Shown piece by piece: positions 1-9,925 of a stretch of DNA of 64,000 nt (position 1 is the first letter of the stretch; each line of letters starts with the position of its first letter). The stretch spans positions 1-64,000 of the forward strand of contig JAECUM010004297.1 of NCBI GenBank assembly GCA_016617855.1, given 5' to 3'. Origin of the DNA: Megalonaias nervosa. Taxonomy: Eukaryota; Mollusca; Bivalvia; Unionida; Unionidae. Made by a program: the position numbers and the translations under genes. The notes under the pieces were generated by a model. It was not told the DNA's origin, did not search any database, and was given only the letters and a program-made list of their open reading frames with translations.

Positions 1-91
<91 letters not shown>

Positions 92-98
92 AGATATA
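1..98. repeat. (AT)n microsatellite with GATATA hexamers
   Basis: About 73 bases of alternating A and T, then four copies of an AGATAT-type hexamer. It lies at the window edge, so its true length is unknown. It separates the viral remnant from whatever lies to the left. Confidence 0.98.
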
Positions 99-193
99 AT
101 AAAGTTTAATTATGTATACAATGATTCAAGCAAACACCAAATCCAAGTGGCTTATGACTGGTTCTTCAATTCCTTGTAACAAGGCTTGAGTAA

Positions 194-430
194 ATGAATT
201 CTGTGGACATCACATGCAGTGTGTTCGTAGACGGAGCCAAGGACCAAAACTGTGTTTGCCATGTAGTGTTGTGGTTAGAGGAAAAACGTAGCTGTGTGTA
301 GAATGCGGTGGTAAAAAATACAGGGAGCTGGAATGATATTATGATTAAAAACAATAATGCCGGCGACGTCGAATCTCCTATAAAAAAAAACGCCGAAGAC
401 TATCTCGGCAGATTTTCACTCCAGCAATAA
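194..430 (+). pseudogene. Unidentified reading frame with one in-frame stop
   Basis: Reading from the ATG at 194, one frame runs to TAA at 428-430 with a single TAG at 299-301: 78 residue positions, one of them the internal stop. The first part has several cysteines (around residues 7, 20, 22 and 34); the second is polar and ends near a YLGRFSL stretch. I recognise no domain. Its position before the HNH gene and the same single-stop decay suggest the left part of the viral remnant. A second ATG at 341 would give only 29 residues. It could also be chance. Confidence 0.25.
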
Positions 431-464
431 AATAATAAGTGCGACAAATAATATTATTATATAA

Positions 465-940
465 ATGGAACAAAATGAATTTGTGAAGCATCCCATCATT
501 AAAAATTATGAGGCATCTCGAGATTGTGTAATCAGCTAAAGTCGATTAAAAACACCAGTCGGTACTGTTGGAAATACTGGTTATCTCAGATTTAATACTG
601 GAAAAGAAAGATATATATCTCGTAAATTTATCTTCGAGTGTTTTCATGGACTAATCGAAGACTGACTTGTGATCGATCACATCAATGGCAGGAAACTTGA
701 TAATTTTGGGGTAATTTACGAGCTATTACACAGAGTCAGAATTCTGCTTGTGCAGGTACTGGAAAATATAGTAAGTTTCCCAGGGTTGTTATATCTGTGA
801 ACGTAGAGACTGGCGAAGAAATAATATTTCAATCAATGAATGCAGCTGAAAAATATTTCAATATTCACGCGCGTTCGGTACAATATGTCGCAAATAATAT
901 AACCACATCGGCGTTTTCAAAGAAATATAAACAAAAATAA
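465..940 (+). pseudogene. HNH homing endonuclease with NUMOD DNA-binding modules (broken)
   Basis: Read from ATG 465 this encodes about 158 residues related to phage and large-DNA-virus HNH homing endonucleases. The N-terminus has a NUMOD4-like segment (HPIIKNYEASRD). The HNH core follows: FIFECFHGLI, then VIDHINGRKLDN and NLRAITQSQN, with the catalytic histidine in DHING. The C-terminal part (ETGEEIIFQSMNAAEKYF and onward) matches the NUMOD1/intron-encoded nuclease repeat that contacts DNA. It is dead: TAA at 537-539, TGA at 663-665 and a frameshift near 710 between the two halves of the HNH core. Such nucleases cut intron-less or element-less alleles and spread their own gene. Here it is free-standing at the left end of the viral block, on the opposite strand to the capsid genes. 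Confidence 0.8.
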
Positions 941-1213
941 TATTTCAGTATCTCCCGATTGATTTAGATATAGACATTGACAAAACTGAATTTACTTTAA
1001 CTCAATTTTGAATTTTGTTGCAATTGTATGTAAAAACACTCCGGATGAAGGGAGATAACTCCGTCAAGCAATCTCTCCCTGGTAGAGTAATTAAGCAGTC
1101 GCCCCGCTTGCTACTGCGTAATATTATATGACTACCGCAATTATTTTTCTTGTGTCATCGTAACTGTTATATTCAGCAGCTTAACTGTCTGTGTGGTAAA
1201 TTAGCTATCAGTG

Positions 1214-1612
1214 TAGCAGCGTAATTTGTAACAGTGCAAATTCGTAGAAGGATATTAAAACCTTTTGACCTCGTCCCTGATAATTCAGAAAAACGGTGAG
1301 TCACGCGCCCCTTACGTGTGGAATACAGGTATGTTATTTTTAAATCTTCCAGGTAAGATAGCTGTACAGACCCTCATGAACTTTAACTCGCGAATGACAT
1401 CCCGGCAGAAATGTATGTGTGCTTATTAAATGCAGATATTGTATACAGTGTGTTTGGAAATTGAAATAAATCCACGCTGCAGTTTACAATAATTCTAATT
1501 TATTCAGTATCCTGATCGCATGTAGGTTGTGTCTTTATCCAGTGTAGGTATAATAAAATCGGTCAGGTGTAAATATCCTTCTACGAATTTGCAGTTACAA
1601 ATTAGGCTGCTA
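1214..1612. repeat. Fold-back element: ~42 bp inverted arms, ~315 bp spacer
   Basis: The sequence at 1214-1256 recurs inverted at 1572-1612. The shared core includes TAATTTGTAAC and GCAAATTCGTAGAAGGATAT, with one 2-base indel and very few mismatches. The spacer is non-coding. It looks like a MITE or a viral intergenic hairpin; no flanking target duplication was recognised. Confidence 0.7.
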
Positions 1613-1654
1613 ATTTGCTAAAAATGTTAACCGCTCATCATTGCTACTGTTTAT

Positions 1655-1830
1655 TTTTTTAATTCTGATTCTGATTCAGATTTATTTTTATTTTTATATT
1701 TTATTCTGATTCAGATTTATTTTTATTCAGATTCAGGTTTAGATTTATTTTTATATTTTTATTTAGATTCTGATTCAGATTTATTTTATTCTTATTCTGA
1801 TTCAGATCTATTTTTATTTTAAACAAATAT
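1655..1830. repeat. AT-rich tandem repeat (TTATTCTGATTCAGAT type)
   Basis: Degenerate repeats of a roughly 16-35 bp unit mixing TTCTGATTCAGA with TTTATTTTTAT. They stop just before the ATG at 1841. The same motif family resumes at 2250, so the two arrays bracket the unidentified gene at 1841-2245. Confidence 0.85.
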
Positions 1831-1840
1831 TTATTATATA

Positions 1841-2245
1841 ATGAATTCCGAAAATATTAATGCAATTATTTCTGAGATTAAAATTTGAACGATGAGGATA
1901 TAGATTATCTAATCAATTGGATCCTGAAAAAATCACAAATGATTTTGAAGCGCTACAGGAATCGAAATATGATGGGGGATATACACTAGTAGCTGAGTAT
2001 AGATTCATTAAATTACAACAGGCCTGAAACAATCTCTACTTTATGTAGGTTATGATGAGGAAATTCGAAAATTCGTTTCACTCGCAAACGCGAATGAGAA
2101 AGTTACATCAGAGTTACCACATGAATACGAAACAAAAACGATTGTAAGTTCACGTGTGCGACAGCTGAAAAAATGTATGTATGATTGTAAACTCAGTGAG
2201 GAATTCACCGACAAGGTCACTGACGAAAATCAAATGGGATTATGA
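1841..2245 (+). pseudogene. Unidentified plus-strand viral frame, frameshifted
   Basis: From ATG 1841 a reading frame of about 130 residues can be followed to a stop near 2243-2245, but only by changing frame near 1888, 1915 and 2022. The composition is acidic/lysine-rich and coding-like, with segments such as LDPEKITNDFEALQESKY and EEIRKFVSLANANEKV. I recognise no family. It is transcribed toward the minus-strand surface-protein genes and flanked on both sides by the same AT-rich tandem repeat, which probably represents viral intergenic DNA. It might be an early or regulatory viral gene, but that is only a guess from position and strand. Confidence 0.4.
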
Positions 2246-2249
2246 AACT

Positions 2250-2590
2250 GAATATTGTATTTATTTTTATTCTGATTCAAATTAGATTATAATATTTATT
2301 TTGATTCAGAAATATTCAGATTATAATATTTACTCTGATTCAGAAATATTCAGGTTATAATATTTATTCTGATTCATATTAAAATATTTATTCTGATTCA
2401 TATTAAAATATTTATTCAGAATAAGATTCAGATTATAATGTTTATTCTTATTTAGATTATATTATTTATTTTTATCCTGACACAAATTCAGATCATAATA
2501 TTTATTCTGGTTCAGATTCAGATTATAATATTTATTTATTTTTTTTATTCTGACACAAGTTCAGATTTATTTTTTTTATTCCAACAAAAA
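2250..2590. repeat. AT-rich tandem repeat (ATATTTATTCTGATTCA type)
   Basis: About a dozen degenerate copies of a 20-40 bp unit containing TTATTCTGATTCA and TATAATATT. It ends right at the stop of the minus-strand gene 2595-3064, so it lies between two converging viral genes. Confidence 0.85.
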
Positions 2591-2594
2591 GTAT

Positions 2595-3064
2595 CTATGA
2601 ACGTACATACAAACTTATCGCCAAAACTTCATTTCTTAAATCAAGTAAGTGGCCGGTTTGGTTAGTAAGTCTAAAATGTATCCGTGATAACAGCGGATTA
2701 TGACATCGCATATAAACCGGATTAACAGGTATTGACACAATTAAAAATCCAGGAGGTACCTCGGGGGTAAATGAATATACGATATATGCCTGTTGTGCCT
2801 GCCTGGATTTTTCAGTAACTACTTCATAGCTTCCATCAATAGCATCACACACCAAATTGACTGCGACCATTGATGTGATCGCCACATCACCTGGTGACAT
2901 ATGACGACCTCCACCGTATGGATCATTGTTGTATATAAGAATAATCGCTGGAGGGGATATTTTTCTCCACGCTTCTACGATCTTGGGAAAATATTCATTG
3001 ATGATATCATTAACTGATTTTTCAGTTCATCGTCGCTAAATCCTGGTAGAATAAATTTTGGCAT
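2595..3064 (-). pseudogene. Viral surface/minor capsid-like protein, beta-rich C-terminus, one frameshift
   Basis: The start is ATG at 3064. A frameshift near 3020-3028 is needed to connect to the long open part, which runs to a stop at 2595; total about 156 residues. The second half alternates hydrophobic and polar residues (EVPPGFLIVSIPVNPVYM, then RIHFRLTNQTGHLLDLRNE), as in a jelly-roll or spike domain. From memory it resembles the C-terminal domain of proteins found beside capsid genes in Polinton-like islands of invertebrate genomes. It is the last minus-strand gene of the block, 78 bp after the preceding gene. A penton or fibre-associated role is inferred from fold-like pattern and location only. 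Confidence 0.45.
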
Positions 3065-3142
3065 ACCTGCCTGGCCTATTTTATAATCGTAGCAAATAAT
3101 TTTTATGGTCGTTTTTTTTTGGGGGGGGGATTCCGTGGGAAA

Positions 3143-4082
3143 CTACGCCAATAAATTCATCACGTCACTTTCAATGATACGTTTATTGATATATTGGAGG
3201 TCCGATGCAACTTGGGTTAGATGTTGTATCGTTGCGATGATCTGTTGTTTTGTATCATCGCTGTAATATTGTGCGACACTGGAAAATACATTTTGTAGTT
3301 TGTTGCTTACTTGTTCATGTTCGGATTTAATGACGTCGGAAAATGACTTAATGAATTCTTCGTCGATGATCGGATTTCTATTATTGTAATAAATATATAA
3401 TGTTCTCCACATTTTATGAAGTTTTGTACCATCAGATGCAATAAAATAAATTTTCACACCAGTATTTTCACCAAATTCCGTTGTCCTCCATGGAAGAGTT
3501 TTTCGATATTCTGGAAGTGCGTTGTTGTAAAATATTCTTTTATCTGTGGTGAAATCAACACGTTTAGGTTCTGCTGTACGTTTATATGCCGGTGCTACCT
3601 CTGGCCATCCTAATACAGTTCTGATCGATGATTGATATATATTGACCTATATCTACGGCGTAGTCGGGTGTTGATATTTCTATCGCAGCTGATAATGTTG
3701 GTTGATGAACCGTAATAGCGATTTTGGATTCTTCTCCTGTGATAGACTTAATCCTGCATTGGAATTCACTATTGAGCTGTTCTATCTAATAACTGCCCGT
3801 AGGAATACCAACAACTTGCCAGTCGGGAGTTGCATCACATTTATTTTTATAAGAAAACACTCATGAGTTATTTGCGGGCACCCCACCGAATGACTTTGAT
3901 CTAATATTTGGCCAGCTGTAATATACTCGCAGTTGCGCTAATGCTATTTCTTTGGCTTGAATTGCCGTTGGAAAGATAGCGTCAAATTCAGGATTGGTTG
4001 AGCTCGCTGATAACATCGTGGTTGTTGACGGTGTTGTATTAGTGACGATTTTTATTTCTAGTAGTTCTTGTGACGTAGTCAT
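3143..4082 (-). pseudogene. Viral structural/surface-type protein with two in-frame stops and a frameshift
   Basis: ATG 4082 (peptide MTTSQELLEIKI...) begins a frame that continues past TGA at 3861-3863 and a second stop (TAG) just after a GIPTGSY motif. After a frameshift near 3640 it reaches the open part that ends at 3143. The whole would be about 310 residues. The segment around GIPTGSY/EQLNSEF followed by beta-rich sequence is like an N-terminal domain I recall from viral islands in invertebrate genomes. The C-terminal 100 residues are helical and charged. It lies between the membrane-protein gene and the last surface-type gene. Function is inferred from context. Confidence 0.45.
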
Positions 4083-4204
4083 TATTGACGATATTATTAT
4101 TATTTAAGTCCTGATTTATATTAAGGTGATTCTGTCCTTGTCTCCGACAAGGGGTTTTGATTTACGATTGCTTCATGGTAAACCTTAATCATCTCTGCGA
4201 ATTC

Positions 4205-4633
4205 CTAATCTGATATTATTCCATCATTAAGCCCTGATGATATCTGCGATGGTAATTTTGGCGTGTGCATGTGTTGCCGCTGATAGCAACGTTGCATACT
4301 CGTGTAATATATCAGCCGCACACGTAGATACTTTTTTGCGATGATGTTAAGAATACCAGCAACACCGGCTACAATAGCAACACCAATTCCCAGCGCTGAC
4401 AGGGCTGCTGGCGCTATTATGTATGACGCTGATAATGATCCGATTACTGCTGCTGTTCCAGCGACTACGGGAGATGCAGAGTATACAATTATGTCAGTAA
4501 CAACGATACGTCTGCGATATTTGTTTAGTTTTACTGTATACTCATCAATGATATTTTTCAGTTGGGTCTGCAACAAACACACTTGCTCGTATCTGAAAAG
4601 TTGCGCTGTAACAAAATCAATCGATTGGTTCAT
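4205..4633 (-). CDS. Two-helix viral membrane protein
   Basis: An intact 142-residue frame from ATG 4633. Residues 1-45 are polar and probably helical. A hydrophobic hairpin follows: SASPVVAGTAAVIGSLSASY (about 52-72) and IIAPAALSALGIGVAIVAGVAGI (about 73-95), small-residue rich with glycines, then a basic stretch KKYLRVR. This layout resembles small membrane proteins encoded among structural genes of Polinton-like viruses, but I cannot name a family. It follows the fibre region and precedes the 4082 gene by about 120 bp. It is one of few viral frames here without a stop, which may be chance given its length. Confidence 0.5.
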   Translation of the reverse strand: MNQSIDFVTAQLFRYEQVCLLQTQLKNIIDEYTVKLNKYRRRIVVTDIIVYSASPVVAGTAAVIGSLSASYIIAPAALSALGIGVAIVAGVAGILNIIAKKYLRVRLIYYTSMQRCYQRQHMHTPKLPSQISSGLNDGIISD

Positions 4634-4641
4634 TATATAAT

Positions 4642-5770
4642 TTAAGTAGGTGGTAGTTTAGCGACTAATTCAAGACACCGAAGTCTTGTTTTTTGGGTGT
4701 CACTAAAAATTTCACATCGTCGTTTTAATCCAGCACTACGAATATAACAGATGCAGCGTTGAGTGAAGAACGCCGTTGATCACCGGTGCTTACTGTAAAT
4801 GATGTAGTATCGAGTACTGAGAATCTGTATATACTGTTATACGTAACGGGATAAAGGATGGATTTATTGGGTGATCATAACACTGATCCAGATGCTACTG
4901 TATATACTACACTGTCGGTAATTCTTTTTGATTTCGGAGAGTTTAATATCAGCTGGACTTCCAAAAAATTCATTATTATTTTTATTTATGTCAGAGAGTT
5001 TAATGTCGATAAATGCTGGACTTCCAAAAACGTCATTAATAGCTCTATTTGTGTTTCTGAGAAAATTCAAAAACGTTTGTACATTTAGTCAGATCTAAAT
5101 GTGGCCAATCCATCATTGATTGTCATCAACGAGTTCATCATCAGAATGTTGCTATCATCGACATATTTTTTTTCTTGCAGCGTCATCGTTTGATTCTGAT
5201 TCTCTAAGGCCAGTAATTTTGTTATTAGAAATGTTCAGAGAACCAGTCAATGTATCACTGGCGGATAATAAACGATCATCGATCTCAGTTCTGATCGTGG
5301 CATTCTTGCTGTCTACGTATCTTTTTGTTGCCACATCATCGTCTGATTTTGTTTCTCTCACATTGATAGTTGTATTTCTGTTCATGTTGAGATCGCCATA
5401 CATAATATCTCCAATTCTTCTGATGGGTCCAGCAATTTCTCCCATGAGTGTTAAGACTGAGTCCTCCGAGTCTTTAATTTTACCTTTCTTAGTAAATACC
5501 GCTAATTTATTTTCGACTGTATCTGGAACTCGCAGAATAATATCTGTCAACGGGATATTACTAGTTTTTAATCGTCCTTGTTGATCCTGAAAAACAACAA
5601 CTTCATTTTGGTCCACATCTACGAGACGCAAAATATTAGCTATCTCGTCCTTGACATTATCAAGTGTTACTTATTTGGATAATTCACCTTAAGGTTTGAA
5701 GCTCCGAGAAGATCTTCCGAAAATATCTACCACTGTATATTCACTAAGACCCGTTTAAAACGACGGTGGA
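4642..5770 (-). pseudogene. Fibre/spike protein with tail-fibre-like repeats (broken)
   Basis: The longest open part is 5631-5155 (158 residues). It begins with a beta-rich head (LVDVDQNEVVVFQDQQGR) and has two repeats of the form GDLNMNRN...DDDVATKRYVDS and GSLNISNNKITGL...NDDAARKK. This L-x-M-x-N-x-I...DAATK-YVD repeat is typical of trimeric phage tail fibres and of fibre proteins in Polinton-like viruses. The coding pattern extends upstream to about 5770 with two stops, and downstream through 5070-4864, where two FGSPA-x-IKLS repeats occur. A short cysteine-containing frame ends at 4642 and may be the C-terminus or a separate gene. Expected role: a host-attachment fibre on the particle. 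It lies directly downstream of the protease gene. Confidence 0.6.
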
Positions 5771-5782
5771 TGGTCATATCAT

Positions 5783-6190
5783 CTAGTGGTTATACTCGTG
5801 CACGACTTTATGAGGAGGCATCGTTGACGATGACACAGCGTCGAGTACAGCAATTACTTCACGGCCACATATTGGCGGATCAGTTATTGCCTCTGTTGGT
5901 AATGTTGAATACTATATGGGAGTGTTTTGAAGTGCAGTACTTCGTTCTGTGCCGACATATTTTAAAAATTCTTTTGGTGGTGCCAGTCCATACGAATCAA
6001 AATAAATAATTTAACGTGGATCGATAGCGTATGCAACCCAGTGAGTACCTAGACCAGAACTTCCATCGAGATTGATGGTACCGGTCTGAACATGATTTGG
6101 TTGTTTTGGTAATCGATCACCCATAAAAACACCTCTGAAGTTTTTTATATTTAATCGCCCAGCAGCAACAAGTAAATCAAAATTGGACAT
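5783..6190 (-). pseudogene. Adenovirus-type cysteine protease (maturation protease), two in-frame stops
   Basis: From ATG 6190 one continuous frame of 136 codons ends at TAG 5783-5785, interrupted by a TAA soon after the GTHWVAY motif and a TAG near the middle. The catalytic pattern of the adenain/Ulp1-like clan is visible in order: His in GTHWVAY, acidic residue in YFDSYG, and Cys in PICG near the C-terminus. The N-terminus (NFDLLVAAGRLNIKNFRGVFM) precedes a basic DRLPKQPNH segment, as expected. This enzyme cleaves capsid precursors during maturation and is a hallmark of Polintons, Polinton-like viruses, virophages and adenoviruses. The C-terminal part after Cys is short (about 30 residues). 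Its ATG lies inside the end of the upstream gene (stop at 6177). Confidence 0.78.
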
Positions 6191-6860
6191 AGAAAGTATC
6201 AGCGATGTGTCCCTGGCAGTCTGATTGACCGTACCATGAACGACAGGTTCCTCGCAGTCCTTTTTTAAGTAAGATTTCCATGGCTCGTTGAGCAGCTCGT
6301 TGAGTGGCCCGTTGAAAGGCTTGTTGCTTCAACATTTGTTTCATTTGTTGCACTTGTTGAGCAGATTGTTGAGTGGCATGTTGCCTCAACCCCGCTATCA
6401 TTTGTGTTGCTTTTTGCACGATTGATGGTGTTGTTTGTTTTATGATTTCACCGATGTTTCCACCGCGGCGGATTTTACTACGGAAGATTCTACCCCCCTG
6501 TTGCTTTCTTTCATGCCATCCCAGACGCATTTCCAACAGCAGCGAGTGCAGCTGGTTTTGCAACAGCTGGAGCTGCAGCGGATATCAACGCTGGTATAGC
6601 TGCGAGAAATGGAAATATACCACCCGTCTCGATTGCGTCTTTAACGGCACCCGCATAAAGATCAAGTCGTACGCCGGGCTTTCATCGTTTGGCGTCATTG
6701 AAATCCTTCAGTTGACGTTCAGTCATGATAATTTATTTGGACCACCTGCAAGCTGTTCTGATTTCTCTAATAGTTTCATTCCGAATTCTTTTTTGACGCC
6801 GATAGTAGCTTTTAAATCTGACCAGGAGTCAGAGTAACAGTAACATGATGATATGACACT
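6177..6860 (-). pseudogene. pX-like minor capsid/core protein gene, start removed by the retrotransposon
   Basis: Reading from the retrotransposon border (6860) leftward, the frame begins with a VTVTLTPGQI-like start, shifts frame, and ends in ...EQLAGGPNKLS with a TGA that overlaps an ATG at 6726 (ATGA). From there come a short charged segment, a TGA, an alanine/proline-rich hydrophobic stretch (FPFLAAIPALISAAAPAVAK, about 6570-6630), then, after a frameshift near 6515, a basic GGRIFRSKIRR segment. A Gln/Ala-rich amphipathic helix (6310-6430) ends the gene at 6177. A hydrophobic Ala/Gly segment followed by basic residues is the pattern of adenoviral pX/pVI-like proteins. It may be one gene or two overlapping ones. 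Its original ATG sits in the duplicated target of the LTR element. Confidence 0.5.
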
Positions 6861-7764
6861 TGTTACGTATATGTAATTTAATTACTTGATTGTTAGTTTT
6901 AAATTTCTTTTATTATTTATTTTATTGCATTACATGTTACTGTAATAATAATTTTGTCTACAGGATTTGATTTGTTTTTGATAAATTCATTTCGGTTCTG
7001 ACTGTTTTTCTTATTCTCACAATAAACAAGTCATGATTGCAACATTACTTTTTTAGCTGACCTAGTTCCCGACCTTGATTCAGAACTTGTAAATAACTTT
7101 TTAAATTTTTTTTATTATTGAATCTTATAGTAAGATTTGTTCAATGTAATCAAATCCGTAAATGTTCTATGTGATAATTGACATATAATATTTCTGCGCC
7201 GCGGCAGAGGAAGTGACCACTTGACCCTATCAGGTGAACCCGTACTTCGTTGCAATTAGAGATAAAACTAACATTTCATAGTGATTTTGATTCAGTCGTA
7301 ATTCACACATTCAGAGCTCAAAGGTGTTTTTGTGTTGTTGCCAGTTTGAATTGAGTTTTTATTTAAAATAATTTATTTTCCCTGGAAACTTTATCCAGTG
7401 CTCATTCGAATTCTTGGACAAAGATATTTTTGGAAATTATTCGGAATTCTAAAGCAGCATTATTATTCTTGGATTCAAAAAGGAACTGTTCATACGTCAA
7501 AACAAAAGAGGTTATAGAAGACGTCATCACCCTCCCTCTTGGAACTTCATCAGGATTTGAACGGTGATTCATTTAGAACTTTTTAGTGATGGGACTTATA
7601 TTTTTAAATTCTGGGATAATTTTTGGATTAGATTCACAAACCGTAAGTCCTTTTTCATATTTTTACCTTGTTTTCTAGGGAAATAAATTAATTTGTTAAA
7701 TTTTACAAAGCTTGTTGGCTTCAGTCTTTTCTTTGTTACTTTGTACGAGCCTAGACACGTAACA
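6861..7764 (+). repeat. 5' LTR
   Basis: 904 bp, TGTTACG...CGTAACA, aligned almost end to end with the 3' LTR. Differences are scattered substitutions and short homopolymer indels, for example around 6900-6930 and 7010-7050. It contains AATAAA-type motifs but no clear TATA box that I can assign. Confidence 0.95.
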
Positions 7765-7772
7765 AAGAAAAT

Positions 7773-7792
7773 TGGGTTCTCGTCCTTGGAAT
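7773..7792 (+). promoter_or_regulatory. Primer-binding site resembling the tRNA-Pro 3' end
   Basis: Eight bases after the 5' LTR the sequence TGGGTTCTCGTCCTTGGAAT resembles the complement of a tRNA-Pro 3' end. That end has the unusual C discriminator (giving TGGG) and the CTCGTCC core, here with a few mismatches. Confidence 0.55.
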
Positions 7793-7929
7793 ATTTAAAT
7801 TTTGGCTAAAATATTTCAGAAAATTGGTTTTTTTTATTTAAATTCCCCTAGTTTTCAGAATGTTTTAAATGCCAAGTACTATTTCACATTTCGTTTCAAA
7901 TCTTTAGTGAAATCAACAGGCTTTTTCAC

Positions 7930-9925
7930 AATGTCATCAAAAGTGAAAACTTTTCTTTCAAATCCTACCCAGGAGCAGTTGGATAGTTAGAAAAAAGATG
8001 AATTGCTAGAACCTTGCCAGAAAATACGATCTTTCTGGAACAAAAGCATCTTTAACGAAGCAAGAAATAAAAAAAAACATTTTGATCCAGTATTTGGTAC
8101 AGAAGAATGTTTTGAATAAAAGTGTTTTGGTTTCCATCAGTAAGTCTGTATCAGACACTGACATAAAAGTAAAGAAATTAAAATTGAAATACAAGATGGA
8201 ATTAAGGTTAAGGAAGCTTGACCTTCAGAAGGAAGAGAAACAAATGCAGTTGCAATTTGAAAAAGAGAGAAAGTTTCAATTTGAGAAGGAGGAGAGAGAA
8301 ACAAATGCAGTTACACTTTGAGAAAGAGGAGAGAGACAGATGCAAATACAAAGAGAGAAGGATAAAATGGAATTTCAAATTAGAATGAAGGAATGGAGTT
8401 GGCAAGTAAAAGGCACGTTTCCACTTCACATACAAATTCAAGTTTTGACATTACAATGAATTTTAGGCTAGTACCCCCTTTTAGCAAAAAAGAAGTAGAC
8501 AAATATTTTCTTTATTTTGAAAAAGTTGCTGAAAATTTGAAATGGCCAAGGGAGCATTGGACTCAATTATTGCAATGTGTACTTTATGGCAAAGCCTGAA
8601 ATATCTTTGCATCCCTGTCAGTACTGCAAAGTTCTGACTATGATGTGGTTAAAGAATGCATCTTAAAGGGTTATGAGTTAATTCCTGAGGCTTATCGGCA
8701 AAAATTCAGGAACTATAAAAAAGAAGCTGGACAAACCTATGTCGAATTTGCAAGGGGAAAAGAGCAGTTATTTGATAGATGGTGCTTAGCCATGAAAGTT
8801 GATCAAGATTATGAAAATTTTAAACAACTTGTATTACTTGAAGAGTTCAAGAACTGTGTCCATAGTGACATTAAGACTTATCCTGACGAGCATAAGATCG
8901 AAACCTTGGAACATGCTGCTCCTGCTGATGATGAGTATTTCTTAATTCATAAAGCTTCTTTTGTAGGCAAGTCTTTCACTCAGCAGTCTGATGGTAGAAA
9001 AGTATTTCAGCCTAATACGACTCCTTCTAAAACTCAATCTGGCACAACTTTTAAAAATCAAGTTTCTGATAACCATGATTCAAAATCCTTGTCTCTTCCT
9101 ACGTGTACCTATTGCAAGAAAAAAGGGCACGTCATTTCTGATTGCTTCAAATTGAAATATAAGCATCAGAATCAAGACAGACCTATCCCATATGCTCTTA
9201 TTTCTAAGAGGTCAAGGTCACGGTCATTTATTGAAAGCAATACATTTGTTGGGTCTAATAAACCCCAGTCTGATTTTATTATGGAGACTTATGAACCATT
9301 CATGTCGAAGGGTTCTATATCGCTCTTGGGTGATTTGGCCAATCCTATCCCTATTAAAATTTTAAGGGACACAGGAGCTTCTCAGAGTCTTTTATTATCA
9401 GGTACTTTGCCTTTTTCTGAGAAGTCTTCTTCTAATGAGAGTGTTCTTATTCAGGGAGTAGAGTGCGGCTTTGGTAACGTTCCTCTCCATTCTGTAAATG
9501 TGTCATCAGACTTAGTTTCAGGACCTGTGACAGTCGGAATAGTGTCTACTTTACAAGTTGAGGGCATTCACTTGTTGCTAGGCAACGACCTAGCTGGAGA
9601 CAAGGTTGTGGTTAATCCACTTGTAACTGACAAGCCTTGTTTAGATCAGAAAGACGATCCTATTGGAAAGGAATTCCCTGATTTATACCCAGCTTGTGCA
9701 CTTACTAGACCTATGGCAAAGAAAACTCTTGAGAATGATTTTGATAAGGAAACTACTCCTTTAGCTGACACATATATTGGTCAGGCTTTTGATGCAAAAG
9801 TCAATTACTTGTCGTCGAACAGGAAAAAGATACTGAAATCTCCTGCTTGTTTCAGAGGGCCATTAGTGAAACTGAAGCCACTGAAGTACCTGTCTGTTAT
9901 TTCATTAAAAATGGAATTCTTATGA
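7930..9925 (+). pseudogene. Retrotransposon gag-protease
   Basis: The start at ATG 7930 is followed by an early stop at 7988. A lysine/glutamate/glutamine coiled coil (about 8180-8400) leads to a capsid domain, with the RLVPPFSKKEVDKYFLYFEK part at about 8463-8525 and the rest in the open frame 8645-9925. The YELIPEAYRQKFRNYKK and FDRW...LLEEFKNC helices are the capsid segment related to the vertebrate SCAN domain, known to derive from Gmr1-like gag. A zinc knuckle CTYCKKKGHVISDC (CX2CX4HX4C) lies at 9104-9145. The aspartic protease active site DTGAS is at 9368, followed by a GNDLAGDKV segment. Stops at 7988 and near 8597 and frameshifts near 8330 break it. The frame then overlaps the integrase frame. 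Confidence 0.85.

Larger units (their letters stand above)
941..1840. other. Non-coding stretch between the HNH remnant and the next viral frame
   Basis: No convincing coding frame on either strand. It contains an AAGGGAGATAACTC motif near 1053 of a kind I have seen repeatedly in mollusc DNA, the inverted repeat at 1214-1612, and AT-rich tandem repeats from about 1655. Confidence 0.6.

Noticed and set aside
166..354. 62-codon minus-strand frame
   Set aside because: Antisense to the plus-strand frame at 194-430, no motifs; neither is certain but nothing supports this one.
4341..4640. 99-codon plus-strand frame
   Set aside because: Exact antisense of the membrane-protein gene; hydrophobic in both directions because of codon composition.
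5120..5584. 154-codon plus-strand frame
   Set aside because: Antisense to the fibre repeats, which carry recognisable tail-fibre motifs.
6373..6837. 154-codon plus-strand frame
   Set aside because: Antisense to the pX-like minor capsid region; the minus-strand translation has the motifs and the gene order.
8082..8321. Independent charged host protein
   Set aside because: It is the coiled-coil part of the retrotransposon gag, between the LTR and the capsid domain.
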